Position numbers and translations under genes: made by a program. From Apus apus (lineage: Eukaryota > Chordata > Aves > Apodiformes > Apodidae), in the NCBI RefSeq assembly GCF_020740795.1, contig NC_067295.1, positions 1-64,000 on the forward strand: a stretch of DNA of 64,000 bases, given 5' to 3'. How positions within the stretch are numbered: the first letter of the stretch is position 1; each line of letters opens with the position of its first letter. Below are positions 1 through 11,489 of this stretch, piece by piece. Under the pieces are notes generated by a model, which saw only the letters and a program-made list of their open reading frames with translations, did not search any database and had not been told where the DNA came from.

Positions 1-300
1 AACAGATAAGGGGGAGGGAAGAACAAAGAGGGTGGGGAAAGGGGGTGACAGAGGGGGAATGGAGAAGGGGGGACAGAGGAGGGGAGAGACAGAGGAGGGT
101 GAACAGACGGGGGGGACAGACAAGCGGAGGGGACAGACAAGGAGGAGCACAGAAAGGGGGGCGGGGGGGGAAACAGAGATGGGGGGAACAGAAAGAGAGG
201 GGGACACAGGAGGGGCAGAGACATGGCGGGAGGGGACAGAGAGGAGAGGCAACAGAAAGGTAGGGGGTGAGAGGGAGGAGGGGGACGAGAGACAAATTTA
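1..300. repeat. Purine-rich (GGGGA/GACAGA) low-complexity tract
   Basis: The plus strand is almost pure G and A in irregular units such as gggggacagaga. Open frames through it are compositional. Such tracts occur in GC-rich microchromosomal DNA and can form triplex or G-quadruplex structures. Confidence 0.8.
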
Positions 301-404
301 GACAGAAATTTAGAAAGAGTTGGCCTGAAAGAAAGAGGGGTGGCAGGAAAGAGGTGGAGCATTATTCAGAGACAAAGTTGGGATTAACGCGTCGCTTTTC
401 TCAC

Positions 405-600
405 CTGATCAGGACTCTGCTACTCCTGCGGCGATGGCGCCTCCCGGGATGGTGACTGAATTCCGCGGCGCTCGCAGACCCGCTTCTTCCCGCTCTCCTC
501 TTCCCCTCCCACGCTCTTCCCGCTCTCCCCCTCACACATTCACGCGACTGCTGTTCCCGCCCGCCCACACCACCGCTTGGCACCCAGCGTGCCACCATCT
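405..600 (-). other. Possible leftward first exon with strong donor
   Basis: On the minus strand a CpG-containing segment ends CTGATCAG before GTGAGA (donor at 404-403), a near-perfect 5' splice site. No clear acceptor precedes it, so it could be the untranslated or short coding first exon of a gene running off the left edge. No protein similarity was recognised. Confidence 0.25.
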
Positions 601-1889
601 GATCTCCTTGTGAGACAGCCGAGACAGCAGCAAGACCTGGCACGGGCAGGCAGCACCATGACCAACCGAGGCCAAGTCCATCAGGCCCTGCTGGAGTGCA
701 GGGAGCGCTCTCTGCCAGTCTTTTTGAGCACCACAACTGACAGGTCCTGGACACAAGGTCATCCTGTAGCAAAGGCAGTGACAAAGCTGGTTGGCCAAAG
801 GGTGGCAAAAGGCAACAAAGCCTCTTGTGTGACCACAGCTCCAGTGACAGGCAGGTCCCTTTGCCCACAGTGCCTTTCTCCTTCCTCCCCTTCAGTCCTC
901 TGCTCCTCTTCTCTTCTCGCTCGTTCTTGACTCACGGTTCCTTCCCCACGTGATGGATGACTCTTCTTTCTTCTCCACCAGCAGCTGCTGTCAAAACAGA
1001 AGGACAAGGTCAAGACCCAGAAGTCCCTGCTCCTCTGCCTGGAGGACAGACGGGTGCTGAGCCGGCCCCTGCACAGAAGCTCTGCACAGCACCACCTGAT
1101 CCCTGGCCCTCCTCCTACTCCTACCCCCCATCCCCTATCAAGAAGCGACCACCCCCCACACCACAGCCCCCCCAGGAAAAAACCTCGCCAATCTGCTTCT
1201 CTCATCTGACCGCGGCTCCAGGCACCTGCCGAGTTCCAGACGGTGCTGGAGGTGGGCTCCGAGGGGGGCACCCTGGGCAAATGCAGCCGGGCAAGCCAAG
1301 CAAAGAGGCTGCTCAGCCCTGCTTGCGACACCTGGGGAGCCAGACAGCTCGGCCTTCCCCCTCATGACAAGGATCAGCACTCAGCAGCCAGGAGGTGGAG
1401 ACAGGGGGACAAGGCTCCAGACTCAAGGACAGGGGGAGCAGACCCCCTGCCCCACAAACCCTGCCCCAACGCCTCTGAAAGGCCGGGCCCAGAGAGACCC
1501 GCCTGATGACAGGGGGTCCCCTCCCACCCTCCCTCCCAGCACCTCCCACCAGCCGCAGGGGATGCGCACAGCCCTGCTCACAGGCTGCTCCCCCTCGGCT
1601 CGGCGCTCCCCAGAAACCTCAGGGAGCCCGAGACTCTGACCTAAGCCCAGCTTACAGGCTGGCCCTCCTGCCTGCAGCACAACACCGCGGCTTCAGGAGC
1701 CCCATTTTCCCCCGGGCTGTGGATACTGTGGCTCTCAGCCTCCTCCCAGGGTTGCCCCTCTCTGGCCAGCCCAACCACAGGGAACGTGGCCAAAGGCACT
1801 TGCAATGCTCTTGCCCCAAGGCAACAGTCGACCCTTGACCATCCATCCCCAGAAGAGTTCAGATCCTCAACAAGCTGCACCAACCCCCT
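601..1889. other. GC-rich sequence with no assignable gene
   Basis: Unique, GC-rich DNA with overlapping ORFs of 60-190 codons on both strands. None shows a recognised motif or convincing splice borders, and their Pro/Arg/Ser-rich composition is what GC-rich DNA produces by chance. Confidence 0.6.
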
Positions 1890-2340
1890 GACCACCCTCC
1901 TCCCCTCAGGTGCTCTTCCCCTCAGGGATCTTCCCCTTCCCCCTCAGGGATCTTTCCCCCCTCTCTTTCTCCCCTCAGGTGCTCTTCTGCCCTAAGGGAT
2001 CTTTCCCTTCTCCTCTTCCTCTCAGGTGCTCTTCCCCTTTCCCTTTACCCCTCCGAGATCCACCTCTCCCCCTCAGGTTTCTTCCCCCTCTCTGCTTCCT
2101 CTCAGGTGCTCTTCCCCTTTCCCCCGCAGGGATCCATCTCTCCCCCGCAGGGATCGATCTCTCCCCACTCAGGGATCCATCTCTCCCCACTCAGGGATCC
2201 ATCTCTCCCTCTCCCCCCTCAGGGATCTTCCCCCTCTCCTCTCCCTCTCAGCTGCTCTTCCCCTTCCCCTTTCCCCCTCAGGGATCGATCTCTCTCCCTC
2301 TCGCGCTCTTCCCGCCCTCCTCTCCCCCTCACGCGCTCTC
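1890..2340. repeat. Pyrimidine-rich minisatellite with CTCAGG units
   Basis: Irregular tandem units of about 16-45 bases of the form pyrimidine tract plus CTCAGGtgctcttcccc or CTCAGGGATCcatctctcccc. The segment 2126-2212 contains four nearly identical copies with a period of about 21. Unit boundaries repeatedly look like splice acceptors on the plus strand. It contains several GGATCC and ATCGAT hexamers. Confidence 0.75.
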
Positions 2341-2710
2341 CCCCCCCTCCCCTCTCCCCCTCCCCCAGGCGCGCGACTCTTCCCGCCCCGCGCTCGCGGC
2401 CGCTGCTCCCCCCGCCCCCGCTAGAGACGCCCCCGCGAGACGCCCGCGCGCTTCCCGCCGCAGGGGGCACGCGCCCCGCCCGCCCCGCCCCTCCCCGGGC
2501 GGGTCCCCCCCCCGCAGGCGCGCGACCCCCGCTCAGGCGCCCCCCCCCCAACCGTCCGACCCCTCCCCCCCCTCCCGGCGGGGACGGCGAGAGAGAAATA
2601 AAGAGGGAGGGTAAGAAAGGGGGGGGGAGCGGGAAAGGGGGCGGGAAAGGGGGGAAGCCGGGGGGGGGGGGGGGGGGGGGAGAGGGGCGCGGGGGGAGCG
2701 GAAAGCCGGA
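2341..2710. repeat. Extreme GC block with C tracts and a 21-base G run
   Basis: C-rich on the left (gcgc/cccc runs), switching to G-rich on the right, including about 21 consecutive G at 2660-2680. It is dense in CpG between 2360 and 2540 and could be a CpG-island promoter, but no gene start can be tied to it. The proline- and glycine-rich ORFs here are compositional. Confidence 0.7.
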
Positions 2711-2923
2711 AAGCATGCTTGTGTTGCTCTGCATCTAAACTGCTAACTTGAAAAAGAGAGAAAAAGAAAGTAACAATAACAGTAGGAGTAGAAATAATAA
2801 CAACAATCAAATTCTACTTCAGGATAACAATGCCAAGTTCCATAAATAAGTGAAAACATCTGACCTCCAGGCACAAGAGGTGTCAGTGAAAATGCCATGA
2901 AAGCTGCATTTTAATGTGTCCAC

Positions 2924-2956
2924 TTAATTTCTCCAGGAAGAACCACCCAAGGTCAC
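2924..2956 (-). CDS. Unrecognised gene, candidate last exon
   Basis: After TTCTAATTGCAG, ten codons (VTLGGSSWRN) and TAA at 2924-2926. Minus-strand ATTAAA at 2910-2915 could be the poly(A) signal, which would make a very short 3' UTR. Confidence 0.3.
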   Translation of the reverse strand: MTLGGSSWRN

Positions 2957-5900
2957 CTGCAATTAGAAGAGCTTTGAATTCTGCTGTTGAGGGGGAGAAA
3001 ATAAGAAAAGGATTTACCTCAGCAGCAGCCTGCAAGTCTGTGTAATGCATCTGAGCTGGGAGAAGCTGCATCCTGAACCATTCCTGCAGAGCCTCATCTG
3101 TGGACCTTGTTACCTTTTAACTGACAAAATGAAAATGTACCTGTCATTATAGCATAAGACAAGACTTTTTCTGTTCTTCAGGTGCTTCCAACCTGATCCT
3201 GAAGAAGTCATTTAGGGGGAACAGCTGAATGTGATTGAGGAACCTCAACACTTTTGAGGGCAATAGGACCAGATACTGAACAGTGCATGGATAAGTTTCA
3301 AGCTACTACAAAACCAGGATGAAATAAATGAATCATACAGAGCTTTGGGAAACAAGTACATACAAACAGAATGCATAAATCTGCATACATGCAAATCAGT
3401 CAGGAAACCATTAGAGAGGTATCATGTCATCCCTTGAGCTTTGCTTTTGCTCCCCTTTCAAAGATGCTCTGTACAACAACTGCCCATCTCACAGGAGTTT
3501 ATGGCGAGTCTGATTTGCATCATGCTATTTACCACTGTGCACAGCTCCCTTGCAGAAAGTTAAGAGAAAACCTGGAGATGGCTGTAGCTGTAGCAAGCAC
3601 CTAACACTGCCTAGAAGTCCATGACATGCAGAAATATTGAATGTATTTTTACCAAAAGTTCCAGCTTTTGTTACTGTCACTCTGGCATCTTCCTCAAAAG
3701 AGGAGGAGAAAAGATCTTGGAGAAAAGGCAGGAGCAGGGGAAGTCTGAAGGAGATGTGAACACACAACAGTAGACCTTTGCTGGGAGACAGAGGGGGGTG
3801 TTTAAACCTCCTGCTGAGATTCCCACTGATCCCTGCTGAAGGTAGAAGACCTGGGACCAGCTATCAGGCTCCAGGCAGCCAGGGAAAAATGCTGTGAATG
3901 ACATCAGTCCTGTCCCTGCTCTTCTATGAGGACTCATTCCTTCAAGATCAGAGCTGTGACTTTAGCAGGCCAAGCCCTGCTCAGAGACAGAGGTTATTTT
4001 AGAGTATTTTAGATTAGACAACAAACTAATTTCAAATTAGTGGGGGATGTTTTGGCAATTTTTTTTAGCTTTGATAAAACCAGTAAGTGAAAGTGTTTGG
4101 TTAGGTAACAAAAATCAGTAAAAAAAAAAAATCAGATGCCAACTGGTGTTCTTCCTCTTGCAGTCAGCATGGTTTTCCAGGTAAATTTCTTTTTCTCCCC
4201 CCAACCTCCCACCAAATTCTGGAAAATCTTTATTTGAAATTGTTAAAAGAATATTTTGGAAGTGCAGACTAATATTTCCAATATGTTTTTCTAGCCTCTT
4301 TTATTAATGTATTTTTTGGTACTAAAGCTTTTGTAAACAAATAAAGTCTGCTAGGTCTATTAAGATGGAGATGTTTTTACTACAACAAAATGAATTTCTC
4401 CACCCACCAATTGGCATATATTAAAGTAACCCATACTGCCTCTTAAGACCAGAGCTTTTTGCTTTACATACCTATGAGTTTTTCTGCATGGAGAAATAAA
4501 CCAAGTCAGGCAATGCTGTTACATACATAAAAAGTTATTTATGTAACATTAAAATACTCTCAGGTCTCTGTATCTTCTTTTAACCTGATTAATAAAGTTT
4601 CTCGGGATATAGTTCATCCTAATTTATGCATGTTACCTTTTCTTGGGTTTCACTGAGATAAGCTTCCTGGAGCTGATTTTCCACATGACTCACCCTTAGT
4701 CATATAAAATGAATTTAAAAAGAAAAGAATAAATGGAAAATCCCAGCAGTTCAGCTGATAGACTGCTCAGAGGCCATAGAACCCCACTTGGTAAAGAAAT
4801 GCATCAGCTGGGACCAGTTTTATTCATCTGAACTGTTGCTTTTTAAAGCACAGAATCTATATGGGGAATTTCAGTTGTCCCTATAATAAGCAGAACATGG
4901 AAACTCACTGAGCTACTTCAGAGTTTTACCATTTCATTATCATTTTCCTCTTCTATCATGAGACAGAGGAGCAGAACCTCCTCAGCTGTCTTTTCCACAC
5001 TGCTTTTGTCAAGCCAAACCACAGAGAGAAATCCTAATCCATGTCTTCCAATGCCATATGGTCATAGGGTCCCTTATCCTGACATCCACTTCTTTCTTTG
5101 GTTGTAACTTGTTAGTGATTTCCAGACAAAACTCTAATTTTCTTATCACTACAATCTTACTAATTACCACACTTACACTTGGGAATGTCTTCCCTGGTTG
5201 CTTTCTGCATAAAGATGAGTATTTTAACTGCATCTTCCAGTCCAAGTTCAAACATTAACACCTCAGATCATGCACCTTCGGCAGAAAAATAAGGAAAACA
5301 GCAAAGCTCCAGAAATGAAAGATGAGATTTACCTCTGGCAGGTTTTCAGCAGTTGAAAGGGAGTATGAGAAATATTTGTTCAGCATCTGAACACACCGGT
5401 GGCTGGTATCTGCTTCAGGGGTCATGGTCAGTCTGCCTTGGGATTTCTCCAGCAAGTTCCTAGGAAATCAGGGGTATTTCCATGAGGCTTGTCCAACATG
5501 GCCAGGTTTTACTCCACAAAAAAATCCAACTTATGAACCACAGTGTTTCCAGCTTTCCTAGAGCATGATCCTATTCCTATGCATGGTTTTCTACAAAGAG
5601 CCTTCCAGAGATCAGGGTCTGAGGACAGAGGCTTGTGACTCCATTATGAAGTGAAAAATAATGTGTTATTAATTGATTAGCAACAAGTGTGTCACTTTTT
5701 CAAATAAGTAAGTCTTATAAACAAGTCTGTGAAGTTCTGAAACTGTTCACAATTCTTTCTCCATCAATATTCTGAGTGCTGGTTTTTCTTTCAATGTCTG
5801 CTTACATTTAAAAAAAGGCTGGGAAAGTGTGTTTGAGAAGCAGCACAAAACACATTTGAGGCCAAAAAAATCATTACAGATTGCAACAAAAGAAAAGTTT

Positions 5901-6317
5901 GGTACTTTCCATCAAGTCCATTTTCAAGCACAGATCTGGTCACCACTACTTGTATGTCTCCATCTTAGACAAAGAAAAGCATTTTGTGAAGAAATGGCTT
6001 CTTAGCAGGAAGAAGCCAACCTACACCAGGCTCTAAGTGTTATGCAGCTCTTCAATCAATGCAATAGGAAAGCTCAGGTTCTGTGGCAGGTCCCTCATGC
6101 ACTGGGAAACACTTGGACCTGGAGGGGAAGCAAGTCTCTCCCATGCTGACAGTCTGGAACCACAGGGGAAGAGGATGACATGCGGGACCGGCACGGAGGT
6201 GGGAATCCTGCATCACTTCACTCACATGCTGACTGTGAGAGGATGCAGAAGGTGCTCTGGGGCCTTCTCAAATCTCTCTGGAGTCCTGACCACAAGCTGC
6301 CAAGCTGCTGTTTGTCT
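2924..6317 (-). CDS. Unrecognised spliced gene, 3' exons (four blocks, span)
   Basis: Four minus-strand blocks with splice-like borders fit each other in phase: 6226-6317, 5333-5459, 3018-3113 and 2924-2956. Together they encode about 115 residues ending in TAA, with blocks such as RTPERFEKAPEHLLHPLTVS, MTPEADTSHRCVQMLNKYFS and EALQEWFRMQLLPAQMHYTD. An ATTAAA lies 9-14 nt after the stop. The mix of residues looks protein-like rather than compositional, but I do not recognise the family and cannot place its 5' exons. It lies downstream of the UNKL 3' UTR on the same strand. Confidence 0.4.
3018..3113 (-). CDS. Unrecognised gene, candidate exon C
   Basis: 32 whole codons: VTRSTDEALQEWFRMQLLPA, then QMHYTDLQAAAE, before a GTAAAT donor. 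Its acceptor is AAG, with a CAG seven bases further out that would break the frame; this weakens the call. Confidence 0.38.
3114..5332. other. Non-coding stretch between candidate exons
   Basis: Mixed composition, no repeat recognised. I see no convincing exon, RNA gene or transposon; ORFs here are short and without features. Confidence 0.5.
5333..5459 (-). CDS. Unrecognised gene, candidate exon B
   Basis: One base plus 42 codons: NLLEKSQGRLTMTPEADTSH, then RCVQMLNKYFSYSLSTAENL and PE. The acceptor is GATTTCCTAG and the donor GTAAAT. It is the strongest of the four blocks: open, bordered, and not biased in composition. Confidence 0.45.
6226..6317 (-). CDS. Unrecognised gene, candidate exon A
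   Basis: 30 codons plus two bases: RQTAAWQLVVRTPERFEKAP, then EHLLHPLTVS. The acceptor is GCATTTCCAG; the donor is a strong GTGAGT. The two-base carry (AT) plus the first base of the next block gives Met. Confidence 0.35.
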
Positions 6318-7505
6318 CTGGAAATGCAATTTGCAGAACCAGGCCATCCTGAACCATCCAGGCAGAGACCCCAGGGAACTAGGAGGGCTTGTGTACCACC
6401 TATGAACACAACCAAGGGATGCTCCTAAAACAACTGACAACATGACACCTGAAAAACACCTGCTACTTCAGCCCACTAGTCACTGCTCCCCTCCCCCAAG
6501 TCACCTGCAGTGCTCATGTCCTGCTCTGCTCCTGGCTTTGTGCCTCCAAAATAAAAACCCCAACACCTAGAAGGCAGCCAACACAGCCACCACTTGCTTC
6601 TTCCCTCCAACACCGTCAGCCAACTCACCTTCCAGCGCTCTGCTCCCTCCGTGCCTTTTGGCTTGTCCCTCTGCGTAACACGGCACCTCAAACCTGTTGC
6701 TTCAGCACACCATCCACCACTCACCTTGCCAGAGGCCGCTCTGCTGATAACATCTCGCTTCACACTTGGATTTGCACCCAGAAAATCCGGCCAGAGAAGC
6801 TCAAGCTTGTCAGAACCACCAGCTGTCCTGCTGATACTCCAAAACTGGATGCCTGTCCTTCTTCAGCCGGCACTCTGCTTCCCTCTTCCGTGCCCTTGGC
6901 CGTGCTGCTTGTTGCTCTGCATCTGAAACAACACAAACACACCCTGTAAAGCAAGTCACCCGCACAACCACAGGTAGCTTGGTGAGGCCAGAGGTCTCTC
7001 TGCCTTTTGCATATACCTTCTCACTACAGCTAGAAGATGAAAACCCAGCTAGGGAGCCCCAGGCGCCCTCCCTGCAGTTCCCAACCCTGTCACCTGCATC
7101 ATCTGAGGCCTCCCTGGCATCCACCCCTCAGCTTTCAGGGGGCCAGAAGTCTTGATCCATCCTGGTTGAATAGGGCAGCACCCTATTATTAATTTTCCTT
7201 TCCCAAGCATCAGCATCAGAGACACCCACCCCGGCTTCCAGCACTCACACCAACTGCTCATGAAGCAGCCAGCACGGGCGGGGCAGGCCTCACATAAGGA
7301 GCCAGGGACAAGGACACCACGGATGGGAAGAGGACTCGAGGAGATGGAAGGCACGGCCACGCACGTGGCAGAGACACAGCCCAGAGAGGTGGGGCCACGA
7401 GCACTGCAGAGCGGGGACATGCGGGACCCGGGCCTCCCGCGGGCTGCGGGGAAGAGACCGACTCGGGATGGGCAGGGCCACGCACACCAGGGTGAGGGAG
7501 GGAAT
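6318..7505. other. GC-moderate stretch with unassigned ORFs and donor-like sites
   Basis: Minus-strand segments near 6630-6760 end in GTGAGT-like donors (after AGCGCTGGAAG and CCTCTGGCAAG), and an acceptor GTTGTTTCAG lies at about 6922. They could be further 5' exons of the unrecognised gene, but phases do not settle one model. The segments near 6630-6690 and 6870-6920 share a diverged AAGGCACGGA...GCAGAG motif. Confidence 0.3.
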
Positions 7506-10500
7506 GGAAAAGTGATCATATTTTAATTAGTTTGAAAGCCTCTTGTCTTGTAGACTGTTCTGTTGAATTAGTTTTTTTGTATCGTAGTCAGACCTCTTTC
7601 TACACATGCCAATCCCAATGGTTGAAACCCTGAAATTATTAGGAATGCCATAATTAGATTGCAGAGGAAAAATATATCTGGGAATTTTTGAGTCTCTAAA
7701 CACAGTACAGTTCAGAAATAAAGATCAAAATTTTATTTCCATGTTGGTAAGAAAAATAATTCCATGACTTCTGTAAACCATTGCATAAATGCCATAGTGT
7801 AGAAAAGTTTTAACAAGTGTTAACAATTTTAAACAGTTCACTTCAAGTAAATGAGAAATGCATTATAAATAATGTTTTGTATTAAGAACAATTTCATTCA
7901 CAAAATCATTTATTTTTGTACACTCAAAACATTAACAGCTTCCATAAATTAATATGAGTAGAAATTCCATATTTATTTAGGGCCCAATTATGACCACAAT
8001 TACACAAGCATAGTGTGACAGTAATAATATCAATACCTATATTTAATACTAGGATACTGTGAACAGCAATATAGAACAAAACAAGTATGTCTAATAATCT
8101 GCTATTCAAAGAAGACTAACACTAAGCCTGCAACATGTAGCTTGGGAATCTAACTGTAATTAGCATACTTCTGGTTAAATTACAGCTCCTAACTGTAAAA
8201 ACCCTGAGAAATCACAATTTTAATCTATTATTCCCCAGGCTATAAAATAATTGTGACTACATAATGGCATTCACATTAAAAAATATATATTCTTACATAA
8301 ATTAACACAGAACTTTGTCAAACATCAAAATGAATCTTGAAAATCTATTTAGTTTGCTTTTACGTATTTATCAAATTTAGGAAATTACCATACTGTAGTC
8401 TTGCTAAAATATAATTTTAATGTATCCAGTTTCTAGATAGTGTATGTAAGTGCAAATATGAATGCTTACAAAGGTCAGTTTTCACTTCAGACTTCTTCCA
8501 AACAGTCATCTCTAGTCAACTGCATGTATTTTCCTATCTTCCATTTTAAAGTACTGGTGTAAAAGTACATAATTATTTGTATTTGCAGTTGACCTGTTTT
8601 AATAAGATACAGAAAACTTTGCTTGTAATTCCTCATTAAAAAAAATACGTGAAGAACAAGTGTATTCTTTTCATATGACTGCTATGTATCATTATGCAGG
8701 GTTCAAGTGATCACCCAAGGACTCATCCATCTACAATTACAGCAAGCTGCCCAGTCAGGGAATTTCACACATAGGTATGTCTTTGGTATGATTTTTTTTC
8801 TTCTCCACAAAATGGCTTATCAATAATTTTTAAATGTCTGTAATTCAGCACCAAAGAAACTTAAATGGGAACACTTGCAAAACTTTCAGTACTGATGACA
8901 CATACAATTATTTTCAAGATTCATCATTGTAAAACATAAGACAGACAACAAAAAGCAACGAACTACACATATTAGTCAATTTCCTTTAAAATGTAGAGCA
9001 TATAAACTATAAATGTCAATGTGATTATTCACATTGCAAGTGTTGCTTACATTACATTTTTTGTGTCATGAGATTAGGAAAATCACCTATTAGTACAAAA
9101 AAAAAAAAAAAAAAAAAAAAGAGAGACCAAAAATAGTCCTAGGACATAGGCAAACGCACTAAAATAAACATGATGAATGTTAAATTTTGACAAATTAGCA
9201 CAAAACTACATTTCCTTATTTAGTGGGTAACAAGTATCACATAGGGACAAGATAAAAGTGGCCTAAAGCTGTTTTCTTCTAAAATACCAAAGCATAATTT
9301 TTCACTATATTTCCAAATGTTTTTGTGAGCACAATGGTTGCAGAATCCTGTTCCACACTAGATAAATATAGTTAACCTGTGTCCAAAATAACTGTCTGTT
9401 CAAAAAAATACATAACATATTTTCAAACTCTAACTATGCATATTCTTTAACTTATGTAAGCAACCCTTATATAAGTGAATTTGCTTTAGTTCAAAATGCT
9501 GTTAAGGTTCAAAAATCAGTCTTTGTCATAGACTGCACAGATGCAAAAAATACATTAATACCTACAGCCAAACTTGGTAACCAAGTCCCGTTTAAACCGG
9601 CAGTATCTTGCTTCAGGACAGAAAAATGTTTTTGAAAAAGCAACTTTCAAGTCCAACAGTTTAGAGAAACTGTTAAAGTCAACAAAATCACAGTATTAAA
9701 CCCAACTTTAAAGTGATCTTCAGACAAAATTTTGAAACAGAAGTAAGCAGAAATGTATTTTAATATTTTATCCTACTTCTCCCTTCCAAAAGGCCTCCAA
9801 CATTCCTGCAGATCAACATGTCTCAGAGACACAAGGACAAATTTGTTCTCACAGAAAGCATGTCATGAGTTTTTGCCAACTCAAACCTTCACACACAGAA
9901 TGATAAAAACCAAAGGAGATGGTGATTTCAGTACTATTGGCTTGGGCCCTTTACTGTTGCCAACAGAGTTCTAAAAGCTCAACAATAATAGTTTCTGTAA
10001 ACCCCTTGTTTTTTGTTTTAGCATGACTGAACTTTGAATAGATTAACCCTTGCTGCCTGTGTGAACTCAGCTTCTTGTACTGAATATGGTCATACAGAGA
10101 TACAAATCATGTAACACAGTAGTAGGTCATTTAAATATAAGTTGTATTAAGTGTCACACCTGAATTTAAGAGAAAAATGAGTAATGCAGGCAATTATTTC
10201 ATGTAAGTAAAAATATACAGTGTTCCCATGCAGTAATTAACTTCTCCTCCTAAATTGCATGTTCCCAACCAAGTTCCCAAAGTAAGGATACTACTACCTT
10301 TTAAAACAATCACTGTGTCAAAGTGCCACTGCCTGATTATATACTTAAATAATTTTCTAGTTCCTTTCAAACACGCATTATTTCATTACTGAAAAAGTGT
10401 ATTTTGAAATATTCATAAAAGCAAGAGACAGTCTAGTTACTGTCAAACTGTTCAATACAAAATTAAGCAACAGAAATTATTTGCAATTTTTTTAATGTCT

Positions 10501-11333
10501 GCTGCCATTTTATAGGATATTGGGCATAGGCACTTGGTAGTATTATATATATCATATCTGCTCCTGATCTGTACCACACAGGTTAGGAGATGTACAAAAA
10601 CTTAAAGACTACAAACATCCACACTGAAGGATCCTACAGTATGCAGTTAACTCATAAATGGTAAAAAATTAGATAAGTTGTCATTTTGTGATTTAACAGT
10701 AAAATCAAGTGAAATATTTGAAGTTCACAGTACACATATAACATGACATATTATTGCATATTAAAAAATAAACTTTAGACCTGGAAAGCAGCTTGAAGCA
10801 ATTTATAACATATTGTCTAACAAAACACAATAATTAAAAAGCGCTTTTATATTAATCAGTTATTCAAGCATCCAAGTAAACATAGTGTTAGACTGATTCC
10901 AAAATACTGGCTCTGGCATTCCACACACAAGAGACAAGGCAAAGGGACTATTTGTTCTGTTGAGTATGTAGTTATCTATGCATCCATCTTCTTGTAATGA
11001 AAATAAACACTCAATTTAAGTATTATGGCAACAGTTATGCAAAGTGATTACAGTGCAAATGAACCTACGCAGCTTGTGCACTAAGAATGTAAGTGGAAGT
11101 CAGAAAGGCTGTGATGAGAGTTGGAGGAGGGGAGATGAACAAGACTGAAATTGATATGCAAAGGTGAGCAAGCCTTATTCTCTACCTTAAAGCAACCACA
11201 TTTCTCACATCAAAATGGAAATCAGTCTAGCACTATCAAATGGATTGATCATGAGTGATATGATTCCTTTACAAAATACAAAAGCATAAAATTATTTAAT
11301 TCATGAACACAACAAAAGTACTATGCCTTTATG
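7506..11333 (-). other. UNKL: Probable 3' UTR of UNKL
   Basis: About 3.8 kb of AT-rich, unique, gene-empty sequence follows the UNKL stop on the minus strand and ends at an abrupt change to GC-rich DNA near 7505. No ORF of note and no CR1 lie in it. A run of 28 A residues at about 9093-9120 (T run in the transcript) interrupts it. Several minus-strand AATAAA hexamers occur near its far end. The extent is inferred; transcript ends cannot be read directly. Confidence 0.55.
7732..7977 (-). terminator. UNKL: Candidate poly(A) signals for UNKL
   Basis: Minus-strand AATAAA hexamers lie at 7972-7977, 7909-7914 and 7732-7737, and an ATTAAA lies near 7516-7521. Their clustering at the distal edge of the AT-rich block fits alternative polyadenylation of UNKL. 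The actual site used is not determinable here. Confidence 0.4.
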
Positions 11334-11489
11334 TTACCACAGATTATTTTTTTTCTTGCAGCAGGGACATTCTTCTTGTGCAGCTACACAGTGATCACAA
11401 AGTACATAATGTTGACACGGGTTCAGGATAATGGTACGATCACCTTCCTGACATACAATACACTTCTTTGACTGAAGCTGAAAAATCAC
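11334..11489 (-). CDS. UNKL: UNKL coding exon 16, C-terminal RING finger and stop
   Basis: Residues about 755-805: [20 protein letters not shown], then [20 protein letters not shown] and [11 protein letters not shown], with TAA at 11334-11336. Cys/His spacing C-x2-C, C-x-H, C-x2-C, C-x2-C fits the family's compact C3HC4 RING. The terminal LW resembles the human QW ending. RING fingers of this type usually recruit E2 enzymes; UNKL activity is inferred from the family. Confidence 0.96.
   Translation of the reverse strand: MIFQLQSKKCIVCQEGDRTIILNPCQHYVLCDHCVAAQEECPCCKKKNNLW

Noticed and set aside
2026-2810. Proline- and glycine-rich ORFs of 130-234 codons
   Set aside because: They are translations of the pyrimidine minisatellite and the C/G tracts; no start context, splice sites or recognised domain.
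2719-6925. Shared gttgctctgcatct word at about 2722 and 6909, looking like a duplicated exon start
   Set aside because: A 14-base match is expected by chance several times in 64 kb and the flanks do not align.
9093-9120. Run of 28 A as the tail of a processed retrocopy
   Set aside because: No target-site duplication and no coding or repeat sequence upstream of it; more likely a simple homopolymer.
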